Source: an uncultured Amaricoccus sp.
Lineage (GTDB): Bacteria; Pseudomonadota; Alphaproteobacteria; Rhodobacterales; Rhodobacteraceae
Direction of reading: 5' to 3'
Length of the DNA: 16,269 bases
NCBI RefSeq assembly: GCF_937858865.1
Contig: NZ_CALLYO010000475.1
Span: 1 to 16,269 of the forward strand
In this document: positions 1 through 7,603 of the stretch, one piece after another
Layout: every line of letters begins with the position of its first letter
Numbering within the stretch: position 1 is the first letter of the stretch
Translations under genes and position numbers: made by a program
Notes under the pieces: model-generated
Told to the model about the DNA's origin: nothing
The model's database searches: none
The model's input: the letters and a program-made list of their open reading frames with translations, nothing else

Positions 1-551
1 GACCAGAGGCCGAACTGGGCGACGCCGTCGACGGTTTCCTCGGTGCCGAGCTCGGCCAGGCGGTAGAAGCTCTTGCGGTCGATCAGCGCCTCGAGGCCGC
101 GGCGGACCATGACGTAGGGGGAGGGCTCGCCGGTCGCCGGGTCGCGCTCGACGCGGATGGGGTGGTCGGGGCCGGCGGTCACGCTGTCCTCGACCTGGGT
201 GAGGAAGGTGAGGAGCTGCGCCCGGCCCTCGCCCTCGGCGGTGAAGTCGACGGCGACGAAGGGGGCGTCGTCGACGGTGATGCCGACCTTCTCGACCGGG
301 GTGACGAGGTAGAAGCGGCCCTCCTCGCGCTTCAGGATCGAGGAGAAGAGCCGCACCAGCGCGGGCCGGCCGATCGGGGTGCCGAGGTAGAACCAGGTGC
401 CGTCCCGCGCGATCCGCATGTCGAGGTCGCCGCAGAAGGGCGGGTTCCAGAGGTGGACCGGCGGCGGCCCCTTGCGGCTCGCGGCGCGCGCGGCAGAGGC
501 GAGGGTGTCGGCGGCGGGCGCGGGAGCGGACTCGGGAGCGGACTCGGGCAT
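1..551 (-). CDS. DUF1285 domain-containing protein (3' end outside window)
   Basis: A cytosolic protein of unknown function in the DUF1285 family (PF06938). The 183 residues visible are probably most of the protein, since the family is usually around 190-200 residues. After a low-complexity Ser/Glu/Ala/Pro start (residues 2-14, with the unit ESAP repeated) comes the family core: HLWNPPFCGDLDMRIARDG at about 33-51, GTPIGRPALVRLFSSILKRE at about 57-76, and FYLVTPVEKVGI shortly after. There is no signal peptide or membrane segment. The ATG at 551 is supported by a GGAGGA ribosome site (complement of 558-563) six bases upstream. It is divergent from the MoxR operon across 218 bp, an arrangement I recall from many alphaproteobacteria, so shared regulation is possible. 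Its function cannot be given. The family assignment is strong and rests on recall of the family pattern. Confidence 0.85.
   Translation of the reverse strand, partial: MPESAPESAPAPAADTLASAARAASRKGPPPVHLWNPPFCGDLDMRIARDGTWFYLGTPIGRPALVRLFSSILKREEGRFYLVTPVEKVGITVDDAPFVAVDFTAEGEGRAQLLTFLTQVEDSVTAGPDHPIRVERDPATGEPSPYVMVRRGLEALIDRKSFYRLAELGTEETVDGVAQFGLW
522..545. repeat. Two tandem copies of a 12-bp unit
   Basis: The unit gggagcggactc occurs twice head to tail (522-533 and 534-545) and a third copy begins with ggg. It lies inside the 5' end of the DUF1285 gene and encodes the repeated tetrapeptide ESAP just after the start codon. The unit is a multiple of three, so copy-number change would alter the disordered N-terminus without shifting the frame. 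Confidence 0.8.
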
Positions 552-769
552 GGGCTGTCCTCCGGGGCTTCGCTCGAAGGTAGCGGCGGGCAGGCGGGGC
601 GGCAACTCGCCGCCATGGGAGGGGTCTCGCTGCCCGCGGCCGGGGCGGCCCGCCGGGACTGTCGGGATTGTGACGAGGAATGCCCATTGTCGCGCGGGCG
701 GGGCGGGTTATGCTCGTCTGCGATTGCAGGCGCGGCGGGTGGCGCTGCGGGATCTCCAAGGGGCATGCG
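552..769. promoter_or_regulatory. Divergent intergenic region between DUF1285 and MoxR genes
   Basis: This 218-bp region separates two divergent genes and should hold both promoters. The DUF1285 ribosome site lies at 558-563 on the minus strand. The MoxR ribosome site AAGGGG lies at 758-763 on the plus strand, six bases before the ATG at 770. No convincing operator palindrome was seen. The surroundings are so G+C rich that slightly A/T-richer stretches at 660-690 and 707-716 stand out. Confidence 0.6.
687..714 (+). promoter_or_regulatory. Possible sigma-70-type promoter for the MoxR operon
   Basis: TTGTCG at 687-692 and TATGCT at 709-714 are separated by 16 bases, and each matches four of six positions of the housekeeping consensus. 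The pair sits about 55 bases before the chosen MoxR start. In a GC-rich genome such matches are weak evidence, and no transcript data support it. Confidence 0.3.
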
Positions 770-1753
770 ATGATCGACACCGAGGACCTGATGCCCGAGA
801 TCGAGGCCACGGGCGAGCGGCTGGTGGCGGCGCGGCAGATGATCGCGCGGCGGATCATCGGGCAGGAGGCGGCGGTCGAGCAGACGCTGATCGCCATCCT
901 CTGCGGCGGGCACGGGCTGCTGGTCGGCGCGCCGGGGCTGGCGAAGACGCGGCTGGTCGAGACGCTCGGCACGGTGCTCGGGCTGGTGGCGCACCGGGTG
1001 CAGTTCACCCCGGACCTGATGCCGGCCGACATCCTGGGCGCCGAGGTGCTGGAGACGGGCGCCGACGGGAGCCGGGCCTTCCGCTTCATCGACGGGCCGA
1101 TCTTCTGCCAGCTGCTGATGGCCGACGAGATCAACCGGGCGAGCCCGCGGACGCAGTCGGCGCTGCTGCAGGCGATGCAGGAGAAGGAGGTGTCGGTGGC
1201 CGGGCAGCGGCGCATCCTGCCGAAGCCCTTCCATGTGCTTGCGACGCAGAACCCGATCGAGCAGGAGGGGACCTATCCCCTGCCCGAGGCGCAGCTCGAC
1301 CGGTTCCTGCTGCAGATCGACGTCGACTATCCCGACCGGGCCTCGGAGCGGGAGATCATCCTGGCGACGACCGGCGTCGAGGAGGCGGTCGCCGAGCCCG
1401 TCTTCGACGCGGCGAGCCTGATGGCGGCGCAGGTGCTGATCCGGCGGCTGCCGGTGGGCGAGCAGGTGGTGGAGCGCATCCTCGACCTGGTGCGGGCGGC
1501 GCGGCCGGGGACGGCGGAGGCGCATCCGGCGGTGCGCGAGGCGGTGAGCTGGGGGCCGGGGCCGCGGGCGGGGCAGGCCCTGATGCTGGCGATCCGGGCG
1601 CGGGCGGGGCTGGACGACGTGGCGGCGCTGGCGCATCCGGTGCTCGTCCACCGCATGGCGCTCGGCTTCGCGGCGCGCGCCGAGGGGCAGACGCTCGGCG
1701 GGCTGATCGAGCGGCTGGTCGGCGACGTGACCGGCCTGGAGGCTGCCGCGTGA
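770..1753 (+). CDS. MoxR family AAA+ ATPase
   Basis: A cytosolic AAA+ ATPase of the MoxR family (327 residues, a normal length), thought to remodel or activate VWA-domain partner proteins using ATP. The AAA_3 core holds a MoxR-style Walker A, GAPGLAKT, at residues 53-60. Walker B LLMADE is at 115-120, followed by INRASPRTQSALLQAMQE. A sensor-1 region, LATQNPIEQEGTYPLPEAQL, precedes DRFLL. The C-terminal lid lies in roughly the last 100 residues. The reading frame stays open upstream to 680, but the ATG at 770 is preferred because AAGGGG lies six bases before it and the family begins near this point. The stop overlaps the GTG of the next gene (DUF58) by four bases, indicating translational coupling to its likely partner. 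All nucleotide-binding motifs look intact, so it is probably active. Which process it serves is unknown. Confidence 0.93.
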   Translation: MIDTEDLMPEIEATGERLVAARQMIARRIIGQEAAVEQTLIAILCGGHGLLVGAPGLAKTRLVETLGTVLGLVAHRVQFTPDLMPADILGAEVLETGADGSRAFRFIDGPIFCQLLMADEINRASPRTQSALLQAMQEKEVSVAGQRRILPKPFHVLATQNPIEQEGTYPLPEAQLDRFLLQIDVDYPDRASEREIILATTGVEEAVAEPVFDAASLMAAQVLIRRLPVGEQVVERILDLVRAARPGTAEAHPAVREAVSWGPGPRAGQALMLAIRARAGLDDVAALAHPVLVHRMALGFAARAEGQTLGGLIERLVGDVTGLEAAA

Positions 1754-2682
1754 TCGAGCCCCGGCCTCCGCGCGGCAGGGACAAGCCGCAGGGGCCGGTC
1801 GGGCTGCGGCGGGATGCCGAGAAGGTCGCCGGCGCGCTGCCGCCGCTGCTGGCGCAGGCGGAGATGCTGGCGGCGACGGTGGCGATGGGCTTCCACGGGC
1901 GGCGGCGGGCCGGGCAGGGGGAGAATTTCTGGCAGTACCGGCAGGCGGTGCCGGGGGACCCGCGCTCGGCGGTGGACTGGCGGCGGTCGGGCAAGTCGGA
2001 CCAGCAGTTCATCCGCGAGATGGAGTGGGAGGCGGCGCAGACCGTCTCGATCTGGGTCGACGACGCGCAGTCGATGGACTACCGCGGGGCGGAGCATTCG
2101 CGCGCCCGCTCGAAGAACGAGCGGGCGGCGCTGCTGGCGCTGGCGCTGGCGGTGCTGCTGGTGAAGGCGGGGGAGCGGGTGGCGCTGATGGGGACGGATG
2201 CGGGCCAGCCGCGGGCCGGGCGGACGCAGCTAAACCGGATGGCGCTGGCGCTCGGGACCGAGTGGGGCGACGGGGCGGCGCGGCCGGACTACGGGCTGCC
2301 GCCGGGGGACAGGATGGCGCGCGGCGGGCGGGCGGTCTTCTTCTCGGACTTTCTCGGCGACATCGACGCGATGACCCCGGTGCTGGCGCATGCGGCGGAC
2401 CAGGGGGTCAGGGGCTGCTTCGTGCAGGTGCTCGACGAGAGCGAGGAGGAGTTCCCCTTCGACGGGCGGATGATCTTCGAGAGCATGGGGCGCTCGACCG
2501 AGTTCGAGACGCAGCGGGCGCGGGCGCTGCGCGAGGCCTATCGCGGGCGGCTCGAGGAGCGGCGGGAGCGGATCAGGGCGCTGGCGCGGCACCTCGGCTG
2601 GCGGTGGTACTTCCATCATACCAGCGAGCCGCCGCGGCCGGCGCTGCTCTGGCTCTACATGGCGGTCGGCGAGCGGGCGTGA
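1750..2682 (+). CDS. DUF58 domain-containing protein (VWA-like)
   Basis: A 310-residue DUF58 protein (PF01882), the usual partner of MoxR ATPases. No membrane segment is evident, so it probably acts in the cytosol or at the inner membrane face. The family signature is clear: FHGRRRAGQGENFWQYR at residues 48-64, then GDPRSAVDWRRSGKSD at 69-84. The VWA-like region begins with SIWVDDAQSM at 100-109. Here the metal-site pattern DxSxS reads D104-x-A106-x-S108, so the first serine is missing. The start is the GTG at 1750, overlapping the MoxR stop as GTGA; the reading frame upstream of it is the antisense/out-of-frame shadow of MoxR. The following gene begins one base after this stop. In the MoxR-DUF58 pairing the ATPase is believed to act on the VWA protein. 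The downstream membrane proteins are candidate targets, which is inference. Confidence 0.9.
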   Translation: MIEPRPPRGRDKPQGPVGLRRDAEKVAGALPPLLAQAEMLAATVAMGFHGRRRAGQGENFWQYRQAVPGDPRSAVDWRRSGKSDQQFIREMEWEAAQTVSIWVDDAQSMDYRGAEHSRARSKNERAALLALALAVLLVKAGERVALMGTDAGQPRAGRTQLNRMALALGTEWGDGAARPDYGLPPGDRMARGGRAVFFSDFLGDIDAMTPVLAHAADQGVRGCFVQVLDESEEEFPFDGRMIFESMGRSTEFETQRARALREAYRGRLEERRERIRALARHLGWRWYFHHTSEPPRPALLWLYMAVGERA

Positions 2683-2683
2683 G

Positions 2684-5461
2684 ATGATCGGCTCGGTCGC
2701 CTTCCTGTCGCCGTGGCTCCTGCTCGGGTTCGCCGCGCTGCCGGTGCTCTGGTGGCTCCTGCGCGCGGTGCCGCCGGCGCCGGGGCGGCGGGCCTTCCCG
2801 GGGGTGCGGCTGCTGCTCGGGCTGCGCGACCCGGAGAAGATGCCGGAGCGGACGCCCTGGTGGCTGCTGCTGCTGCGGATGCTGGCGCTGGCGGCGGCGA
2901 TCCTCGCCTTCGCCGGGCCGGTGCTCAATCCGCGGCCGGCGGGGACGGGCGATCCGCTGCTGGTGCTGCTCGACGGCGGCTGGGGGGATGCGCCGGACTG
3001 GAATCGGCGGATGGACCGGGCGGCGGCGGCGCTCGACGAGGCGGCGCGGAACGGGCGGCAGGCGGCGGTGGTGACGATGGGAGCGGAGCCGATCGCCGGC
3101 GAGGCGGTGCCCTGGCGGACCGGGGCCGAGTGGCGCGAGCGGCTGGCCGGGCTCGCGCCGGCGGCCTGGGCGCCGCACCGGGCGGCCTGGGCCGGGTGGG
3201 TCGCGGCGCAGGAGGGGGCGTTCGAGACGCTGTGGCTCGGCGACGGGATCGGGCATGGCGGCGAGGCGGAGCTGGCGCGCGCGCTGCTCGGCCACGGGCC
3301 GGTGACGCTAGTCGGGCCGCCCCTGGCCGCGCTGGCGCTGACCCCGCCGCGGCTCGAGGGCGGGGAGTTCCGGGTCGAGGTGCTGCGGGCCGGGGGCGGC
3401 GCGGCGCGGCCGGTGGGCGTGATGGCGATGGGGCCGGATCCGAACGGGATCGAGCGGGTGCTTGGCGCGGCGACCGGCGAGATCGGCGCCGGGGAGGCGG
3501 TGCTCGATCTGGCGATGGATCTGCCGGTGGAGCTGCGGAACCGGGTGGCGCGGGTGCAGCTGGCCGAGGGGCGCTCGGCGGCGGGCGTGGTGCTGGCCGA
3601 CGACTCGGTGCGCCGGCGCAAGGTGGGGCTGATGTCGGGCCGGGCGGGGGGCGAGGAGCAGGACCTGAACGATCCGCTGCACTATCTCAGGAAGGCACTC
3701 GAGCCCTTCGCCGAGGTGATCGAGGCGCCGCTCGGGGAGATGCTGAACGCGGGCCCGGACGTCCTCGTCCTCGCCGACGTGGGGACGCTCGGGGAGGCGG
3801 AGCGGGCGGCGCTCATCCCGTGGGTGGAGAAGGGAGGGCTTCTCGTCCGCTTCGCCGGGCCGCGGCTGGCGCAGTCCGGCGTCGGGCAGCTCGAGGAGGA
3901 TCCGCTGTTGCCGGTGCGGCTGCGCGCCGGCGGGCGGTCGATCGGCGGGGCGATGTCCTGGGGGGCGCCGCGGCGGCTGCGGCCGTTCCCGGAGAGCGGG
4001 CCTTTCGCCGGGCTGGAGGTGCCGCGGGACGTCGATATCTCGAGCCAGGTGATGGCGCAGCCGGACCCGGACCTGCCGGAGCGGGTGCTGGCGAGCCTCG
4101 AGGACGGGACGCCGCTGGTCACCGGGCGGAGCCTCGGGGACGGGCGGGTGGTGCTCTTCCACGTTACGGCGAACGCGGACTGGTCGAGCCTGCCGCTCTC
4201 GGGGCTCTTCGTCGAGATGCTGGAGCGGCTGACGCAGAGCGCGGGCGGGCTGGCGGCGGCGCCGGAGACGCTGGCGGGCGCGGTCTGGACGCCGCTGCAG
4301 GTGCTCGACGGCTACGGCGGGCTGGCGCCGCCGAGTCTTGTCGCCGGCGTGCCGGGCGAGCGGCTCGCCGAGGCGCGGCCGTCGCCGGAGACGCCGCCGG
4401 GGATCTATGCCGCGGGCGAGCGGCGGGTGGCGCTGAACGTGATGCGGGCAGGCGACCGGCTGGCCGCGCGCGCCGCGCTGCCCGAGGGGCTGCGGGTCGA
4501 GGCGCGGGACCTGCCGCGGGAGGTCCGGCTCGGGCCGTGGCTGCTGGGGGTCGCGCTGGTGCTGCTGGCGGTCGACGTGCTGGCGACGCTTTTCGTCTCG
4601 GGGCGGCTCGGGCGCGGGCTGCGGCGGGCGGCGCGGGCCGCGGGGGTGGCGCTTGTCGTCGGCGGGACCGTGCTCGGCGCGGGGCGGGCGGAGGCGCAGC
4701 AATCGGATGCCGACGTGCTCTATGCCGCCAACCGGACGGTGCTCGCCTATGTCGAGACCGGTAATCCGCGGGTGGACGCGGTGAGCGCGGCGGGGCTGAG
4801 GGGGCTGAGCCAGGCGCTCTTCGAGCGCACGGCGATCGAGCCGGCCGATCCGGTGGCGGTCGACATCGAGATGGACGACATCTCGCTCTATCCCTTCCTC
4901 TACTGGCCGGTCACCGAGGGGCAGGCGGAGCCGTCCGACGCGGCGGTGGTCAGGATCAACGACTTCCTGCGCTTCGGCGGCATGATCCTCTTCGACACCA
5001 AGGACGCCGACCTCGCCGGCGCGGCGGGGGCCACGACGCCGAACGCCCGGGCGCTGCAGCGGATCGCGGCGCGGCTCGACGTGCCGCCGCTCGAACCGGT
5101 GCCGCACGACCATGTGCTGACGCGCTCCTTCTATCTCCTGCAGGACTTCCCCGGGCGCTGGAACGGCGCGCCGGTCTGGCTCGAGGCCTCGCCGGCCCCG
5201 GAGGAGGTCGAGGGGCTGCCGTTCCGCAACCTCAACGACGGGGTGACGCCGGTGGTGATCGGCGGCAACGACTGGGCTGCGGCCTGGGCGGTGCAGGAGA
5301 GCGGCCAGCCGATGTTCCCGGTCGGCCGCGGCATCGCCGGCGAGCGGCAGCGCGAGATGGCGCTGAGGTTCGGGATCAACCTCATCATGTATGTCATGAC
5401 GGGAAACTACAAATCCGACCAGGTGCATGTGCCGGCGCTGCTCGATCGGCTGGGGCAGTAG
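2684..5461 (+). CDS. BatA-type membrane protein fused to DUF4159
   Basis: A 925-residue membrane protein. The N-terminus is the BatA double-transmembrane module (PF07584): helix 1 about 9-27, an Arg-rich loop, helix 2 about 58-78. A large region (83-617) follows, then helix 3 (619-638), an Arg-rich loop GRLGRGLRRAARA, helix 4 (652-667) and the C-terminal DUF4159 domain (PF13709, about 680-925). By the positive-inside rule both large domains should be periplasmic. The VWA-like start reads LLVLLDGGWGDA (92-103), so the DxSxS metal site is lost. Helix 4 ends in GRAEA|QQS (A671/Q672), which looks like a signal-peptidase site and suggests fusion of a once separate secreted protein. I see no cysteine in the whole protein. 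It starts one base after the DUF58 stop, and the next ATG follows directly on its stop, so it belongs to the MoxR operon. Its function is unknown. Confidence 0.88.
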   Translation: MIGSVAFLSPWLLLGFAALPVLWWLLRAVPPAPGRRAFPGVRLLLGLRDPEKMPERTPWWLLLLRMLALAAAILAFAGPVLNPRPAGTGDPLLVLLDGGWGDAPDWNRRMDRAAAALDEAARNGRQAAVVTMGAEPIAGEAVPWRTGAEWRERLAGLAPAAWAPHRAAWAGWVAAQEGAFETLWLGDGIGHGGEAELARALLGHGPVTLVGPPLAALALTPPRLEGGEFRVEVLRAGGGAARPVGVMAMGPDPNGIERVLGAATGEIGAGEAVLDLAMDLPVELRNRVARVQLAEGRSAAGVVLADDSVRRRKVGLMSGRAGGEEQDLNDPLHYLRKALEPFAEVIEAPLGEMLNAGPDVLVLADVGTLGEAERAALIPWVEKGGLLVRFAGPRLAQSGVGQLEEDPLLPVRLRAGGRSIGGAMSWGAPRRLRPFPESGPFAGLEVPRDVDISSQVMAQPDPDLPERVLASLEDGTPLVTGRSLGDGRVVLFHVTANADWSSLPLSGLFVEMLERLTQSAGGLAAAPETLAGAVWTPLQVLDGYGGLAPPSLVAGVPGERLAEARPSPETPPGIYAAGERRVALNVMRAGDRLAARAALPEGLRVEARDLPREVRLGPWLLGVALVLLAVDVLATLFVSGRLGRGLRRAARAAGVALVVGGTVLGAGRAEAQQSDADVLYAANRTVLAYVETGNPRVDAVSAAGLRGLSQALFERTAIEPADPVAVDIEMDDISLYPFLYWPVTEGQAEPSDAAVVRINDFLRFGGMILFDTKDADLAGAAGATTPNARALQRIAARLDVPPLEPVPHDHVLTRSFYLLQDFPGRWNGAPVWLEASPAPEEVEGLPFRNLNDGVTPVVIGGNDWAAAWAVQESGQPMFPVGRGIAGERQREMALRFGINLIMYVMTGNYKSDQVHVPALLDRLGQ

Positions 5462-7534
5462 ATGCAGGCGGTGACCTTCTCGCCGGTGCTGCCGCTGCCG
5501 CTCATCGCGGTGCTCGCGGCGGTGGCGCTGGTCGGGGTGGGGCTGGCGCTCTGGCGCGGGCTGACCGGCTGGTGGCTGCGCGGGCTGGCGGCGCTGGTGC
5601 TGCTCGCGGCGCTGGCCGGACCGTCGCTCCGGCGCGAGGACCGGACGCCGGTCGCCAATATCGCCGTGGTGGTGGTGGACGACAGCGCGTCGAACCGCAT
5701 CGACGGGCGGGACGCGCAGGTGGCCGAGGCGCTCGCGGAGCTGGAGGCGCGGCTCGACCGGCTGGGCGAGGGCGGCGGGCTCGAGGTGCATACCGTGCAT
5801 GTCGCGGACCGGGGCGAGGACGGGACGCTGCTCCTGACCGCGCTGGCCGAGGCGACGGCCGAGCTGCCGGCCGACCGTATCGCCGGGGCGATCCTCGTCA
5901 CCGACGGGCAGGTGCACGACCCGGACGCGGTGGCGGGCTTTCCGGCGCCGGTTCAGGTGCTGCTGACCGGGAGCGCGGCGGACTGGGACCGGCATGTGGT
6001 GGTCGAGACGGCGCCCGCCTTCGCGATCGTCGACGAGGCGGTGAGCCTGGTGCTGCGGGTCGAGGACCTCGGAGCGGCGCCGGGGGGCGGCGGCTTCGCG
6101 CCGATCGCGATCTCGCTCGACGGGACCGAGCCGGTGCGTTTCGACGTGCCGCTGAACCGGAGCGTGACGCTGCCCGTCACCCTGCGCCGGGGCGGCGTGA
6201 ACGTGCTGCAGATCTCGACGCCGGCGGTGGCGGGGGAGCTGACCGACCGCAACAACCAGGCGATCGTCTCGATCAACGGGGTGCGCGACCGGCTGCGGGT
6301 GCTGCTGGTCTCGGGCGAGCCCTATCCGGGCGAGCGGACCTGGCGCAACCTGCTGAAGTCGGACTCGGGGGTCGACCTGGTGCATTTCACCATCCTCCGG
6401 CCGCCGGAGAAGCAGGACTTCGTGCCGGTCTTCGAGCTCTCGCTGATCGCCTTCCCGACGCAGGAGCTCTTCATGGAGAAGGTCGACGAGTTCGACCTGA
6501 TCATCTTCGATCGCTACAAGCGGCGCGGCATCCTGCCCAACACCTACTTCGAGAACATCGCCCGCTACGTGCGCGACGGGGGGGCGCTGCTGGTGGCGTC
6601 GGGCGAGGATCTGGCCGGGGCGGAGAGCCTGTTCCGCTCGCCGCTCCGGGAGATCCTGCCGGTCGCGCCGACCGGGCGGGTGATCGAGGAGGGGTTCGTG
6701 CCGGGGATATCGCAGGTCGGCCATCGGCATCCGGTGACGGCGGGGCTCGAGGAGCATGCCCCCCGGCCGGTGGCGGCGGACGGGACGCCGGGCTGGGGGC
6801 GCTGGTTCCGCATGGTCGAGGTCGAGCCCGAGGGCGGCGAGGCGCTGATGACCGGGCCGGAGGGGCGGCCGCTCCTGGTGCTGGCGCGCGAGGGGGAGGG
6901 GCGGATCGCCGTGCTCGGGTCGGACCAGGCCTGGCTCTGGAGCCGCGGCTACGAGGGCGGCGGGCCGCAGCTCGAGCTGCTGCGGCGGCTCGCGCACTGG
7001 CTGATGCAGGAGCCCGAGCTGGAGGAGGAGGTGCTGCGCGGCACGAGCGACGCGGGCGGCGTGCTGATCGAGCGGCGGACGCTCGCGGACGGCGTGCCGC
7101 CGGTGACGGCAACGAGCCCGTCGGGCGCGGTCTCGGAGCTGGCGCTGACCGAGGTGTCGCCGGGCCGCTGGCAGGGGCGGATCGAGGCGGCGGAGAACGG
7201 GGTCTGGCGGCTGGCGAACGGCGACCGCAGCGCGGTGGCCGTGGTCGGCCCCTCGGCGCCGAAGGAGTTCGCCGACCCGGTCTCGACCGGCGACGTGCTC
7301 GGCCCGCTGGCCGCCGCGACGAGCGGGGGGGTGAAGCGGCTGGAGGAGGGGATGCCCGACCTGCGCCTGGTACGCGAGGGGCGCGTGGCGGCGGGGCGGG
7401 GGTGGATCGGGCTGGCCGACCGCGAGGCCTATCAGCTGCGCGACATCCGCCAGGTCGACCTGGCGCCGGGCTGGCTCAGCCTGCTGCTGGCGGCGGGGCT
7501 CGCCTTCGCGGCCTGGCGCGTCGAGGGGCGCTGA
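5462..7534 (+). CDS. Membrane protein with VWA-like segment and glutamine-amidotransferase-like domain
   Basis: A 690-residue membrane protein, last gene of the MoxR operon. Its ATG follows the upstream stop with no gap. Helix 1 (about 11-30) and helix 2 (38-54) are followed by VVVVDDSASNR (69-79), where D73-x-S75-x-S77 gives an intact MIDAS-type pattern at the start of a VWA-like segment. From about residue 280 (RLRVLLVSGEPYPGERTWR) to about 510 it resembles the class I glutamine-amidotransferase-like fold seen in related 'putative glutamine amidotransferase' membrane proteins (PF07090 relatives). I find no cysteine anywhere, so the usual catalytic nucleophile is absent and a ligand-binding or structural role is more likely. 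A Gly-rich beta region follows and a final helix lies at 671-685. The bulk should be periplasmic. The family is recurrent next to DUF4159 genes in alphaproteobacteria, and its role is unknown. Confidence 0.85.
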   Translation: MQAVTFSPVLPLPLIAVLAAVALVGVGLALWRGLTGWWLRGLAALVLLAALAGPSLRREDRTPVANIAVVVVDDSASNRIDGRDAQVAEALAELEARLDRLGEGGGLEVHTVHVADRGEDGTLLLTALAEATAELPADRIAGAILVTDGQVHDPDAVAGFPAPVQVLLTGSAADWDRHVVVETAPAFAIVDEAVSLVLRVEDLGAAPGGGGFAPIAISLDGTEPVRFDVPLNRSVTLPVTLRRGGVNVLQISTPAVAGELTDRNNQAIVSINGVRDRLRVLLVSGEPYPGERTWRNLLKSDSGVDLVHFTILRPPEKQDFVPVFELSLIAFPTQELFMEKVDEFDLIIFDRYKRRGILPNTYFENIARYVRDGGALLVASGEDLAGAESLFRSPLREILPVAPTGRVIEEGFVPGISQVGHRHPVTAGLEEHAPRPVAADGTPGWGRWFRMVEVEPEGGEALMTGPEGRPLLVLAREGEGRIAVLGSDQAWLWSRGYEGGGPQLELLRRLAHWLMQEPELEEEVLRGTSDAGGVLIERRTLADGVPPVTATSPSGAVSELALTEVSPGRWQGRIEAAENGVWRLANGDRSAVAVVGPSAPKEFADPVSTGDVLGPLAAATSGGVKRLEEGMPDLRLVREGRVAAGRGWIGLADREAYQLRDIRQVDLAPGWLSLLLAAGLAFAAWRVEGR

Positions 7535-7549
7535 CCGGCGGGCCGCCGG
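7535..7549. terminator. GC hairpin between convergent genes (possible terminator)
   Basis: CCGGCG-GGC-CGCCGG is a perfect 6-bp stem with a 3-base loop starting directly after the stop codon at 7534. It lies in the 69-bp gap between the plus-strand MoxR operon and the minus-strand DUF2950 gene. There is no T-run on either side, so it is not a classical intrinsic terminator. It could still stall RNA polymerase or protect 3' ends. Confidence 0.35.
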
Positions 7550-7603
7550 GGCGTCGCGCGGGGTCGTCGCGCGCGAGGCCGTGCCTGACGCGTTGGGAGA
7601 TGG

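Noticed and set aside
680..769. Upstream extension of MoxR to an ATG at 680
   Set aside because: Adds 30 residues (with Cys and Arg clusters) not expected in the family, overlaps the likely promoter, and lacks a good ribosome site; the ATG at 770 has AAGGGG at six bases.
765..773. Minimal ORF ATG-CGA-TGA overlapping the MoxR start
   Set aside because: The ribosome site is only one base from this ATG, so initiation here is unlikely; probably coincidence of GATGA-type sequence.
3308..6997. 1229-codon open frame on the minus strand opposite the two large membrane protein genes
   Set aside because: The translation is dominated by Arg, Pro, His and Gln with no domain. It is the stop-free antisense shadow expected where GC-rich codons have biased third positions. 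The plus-strand frames carry recognisable domains and helices.
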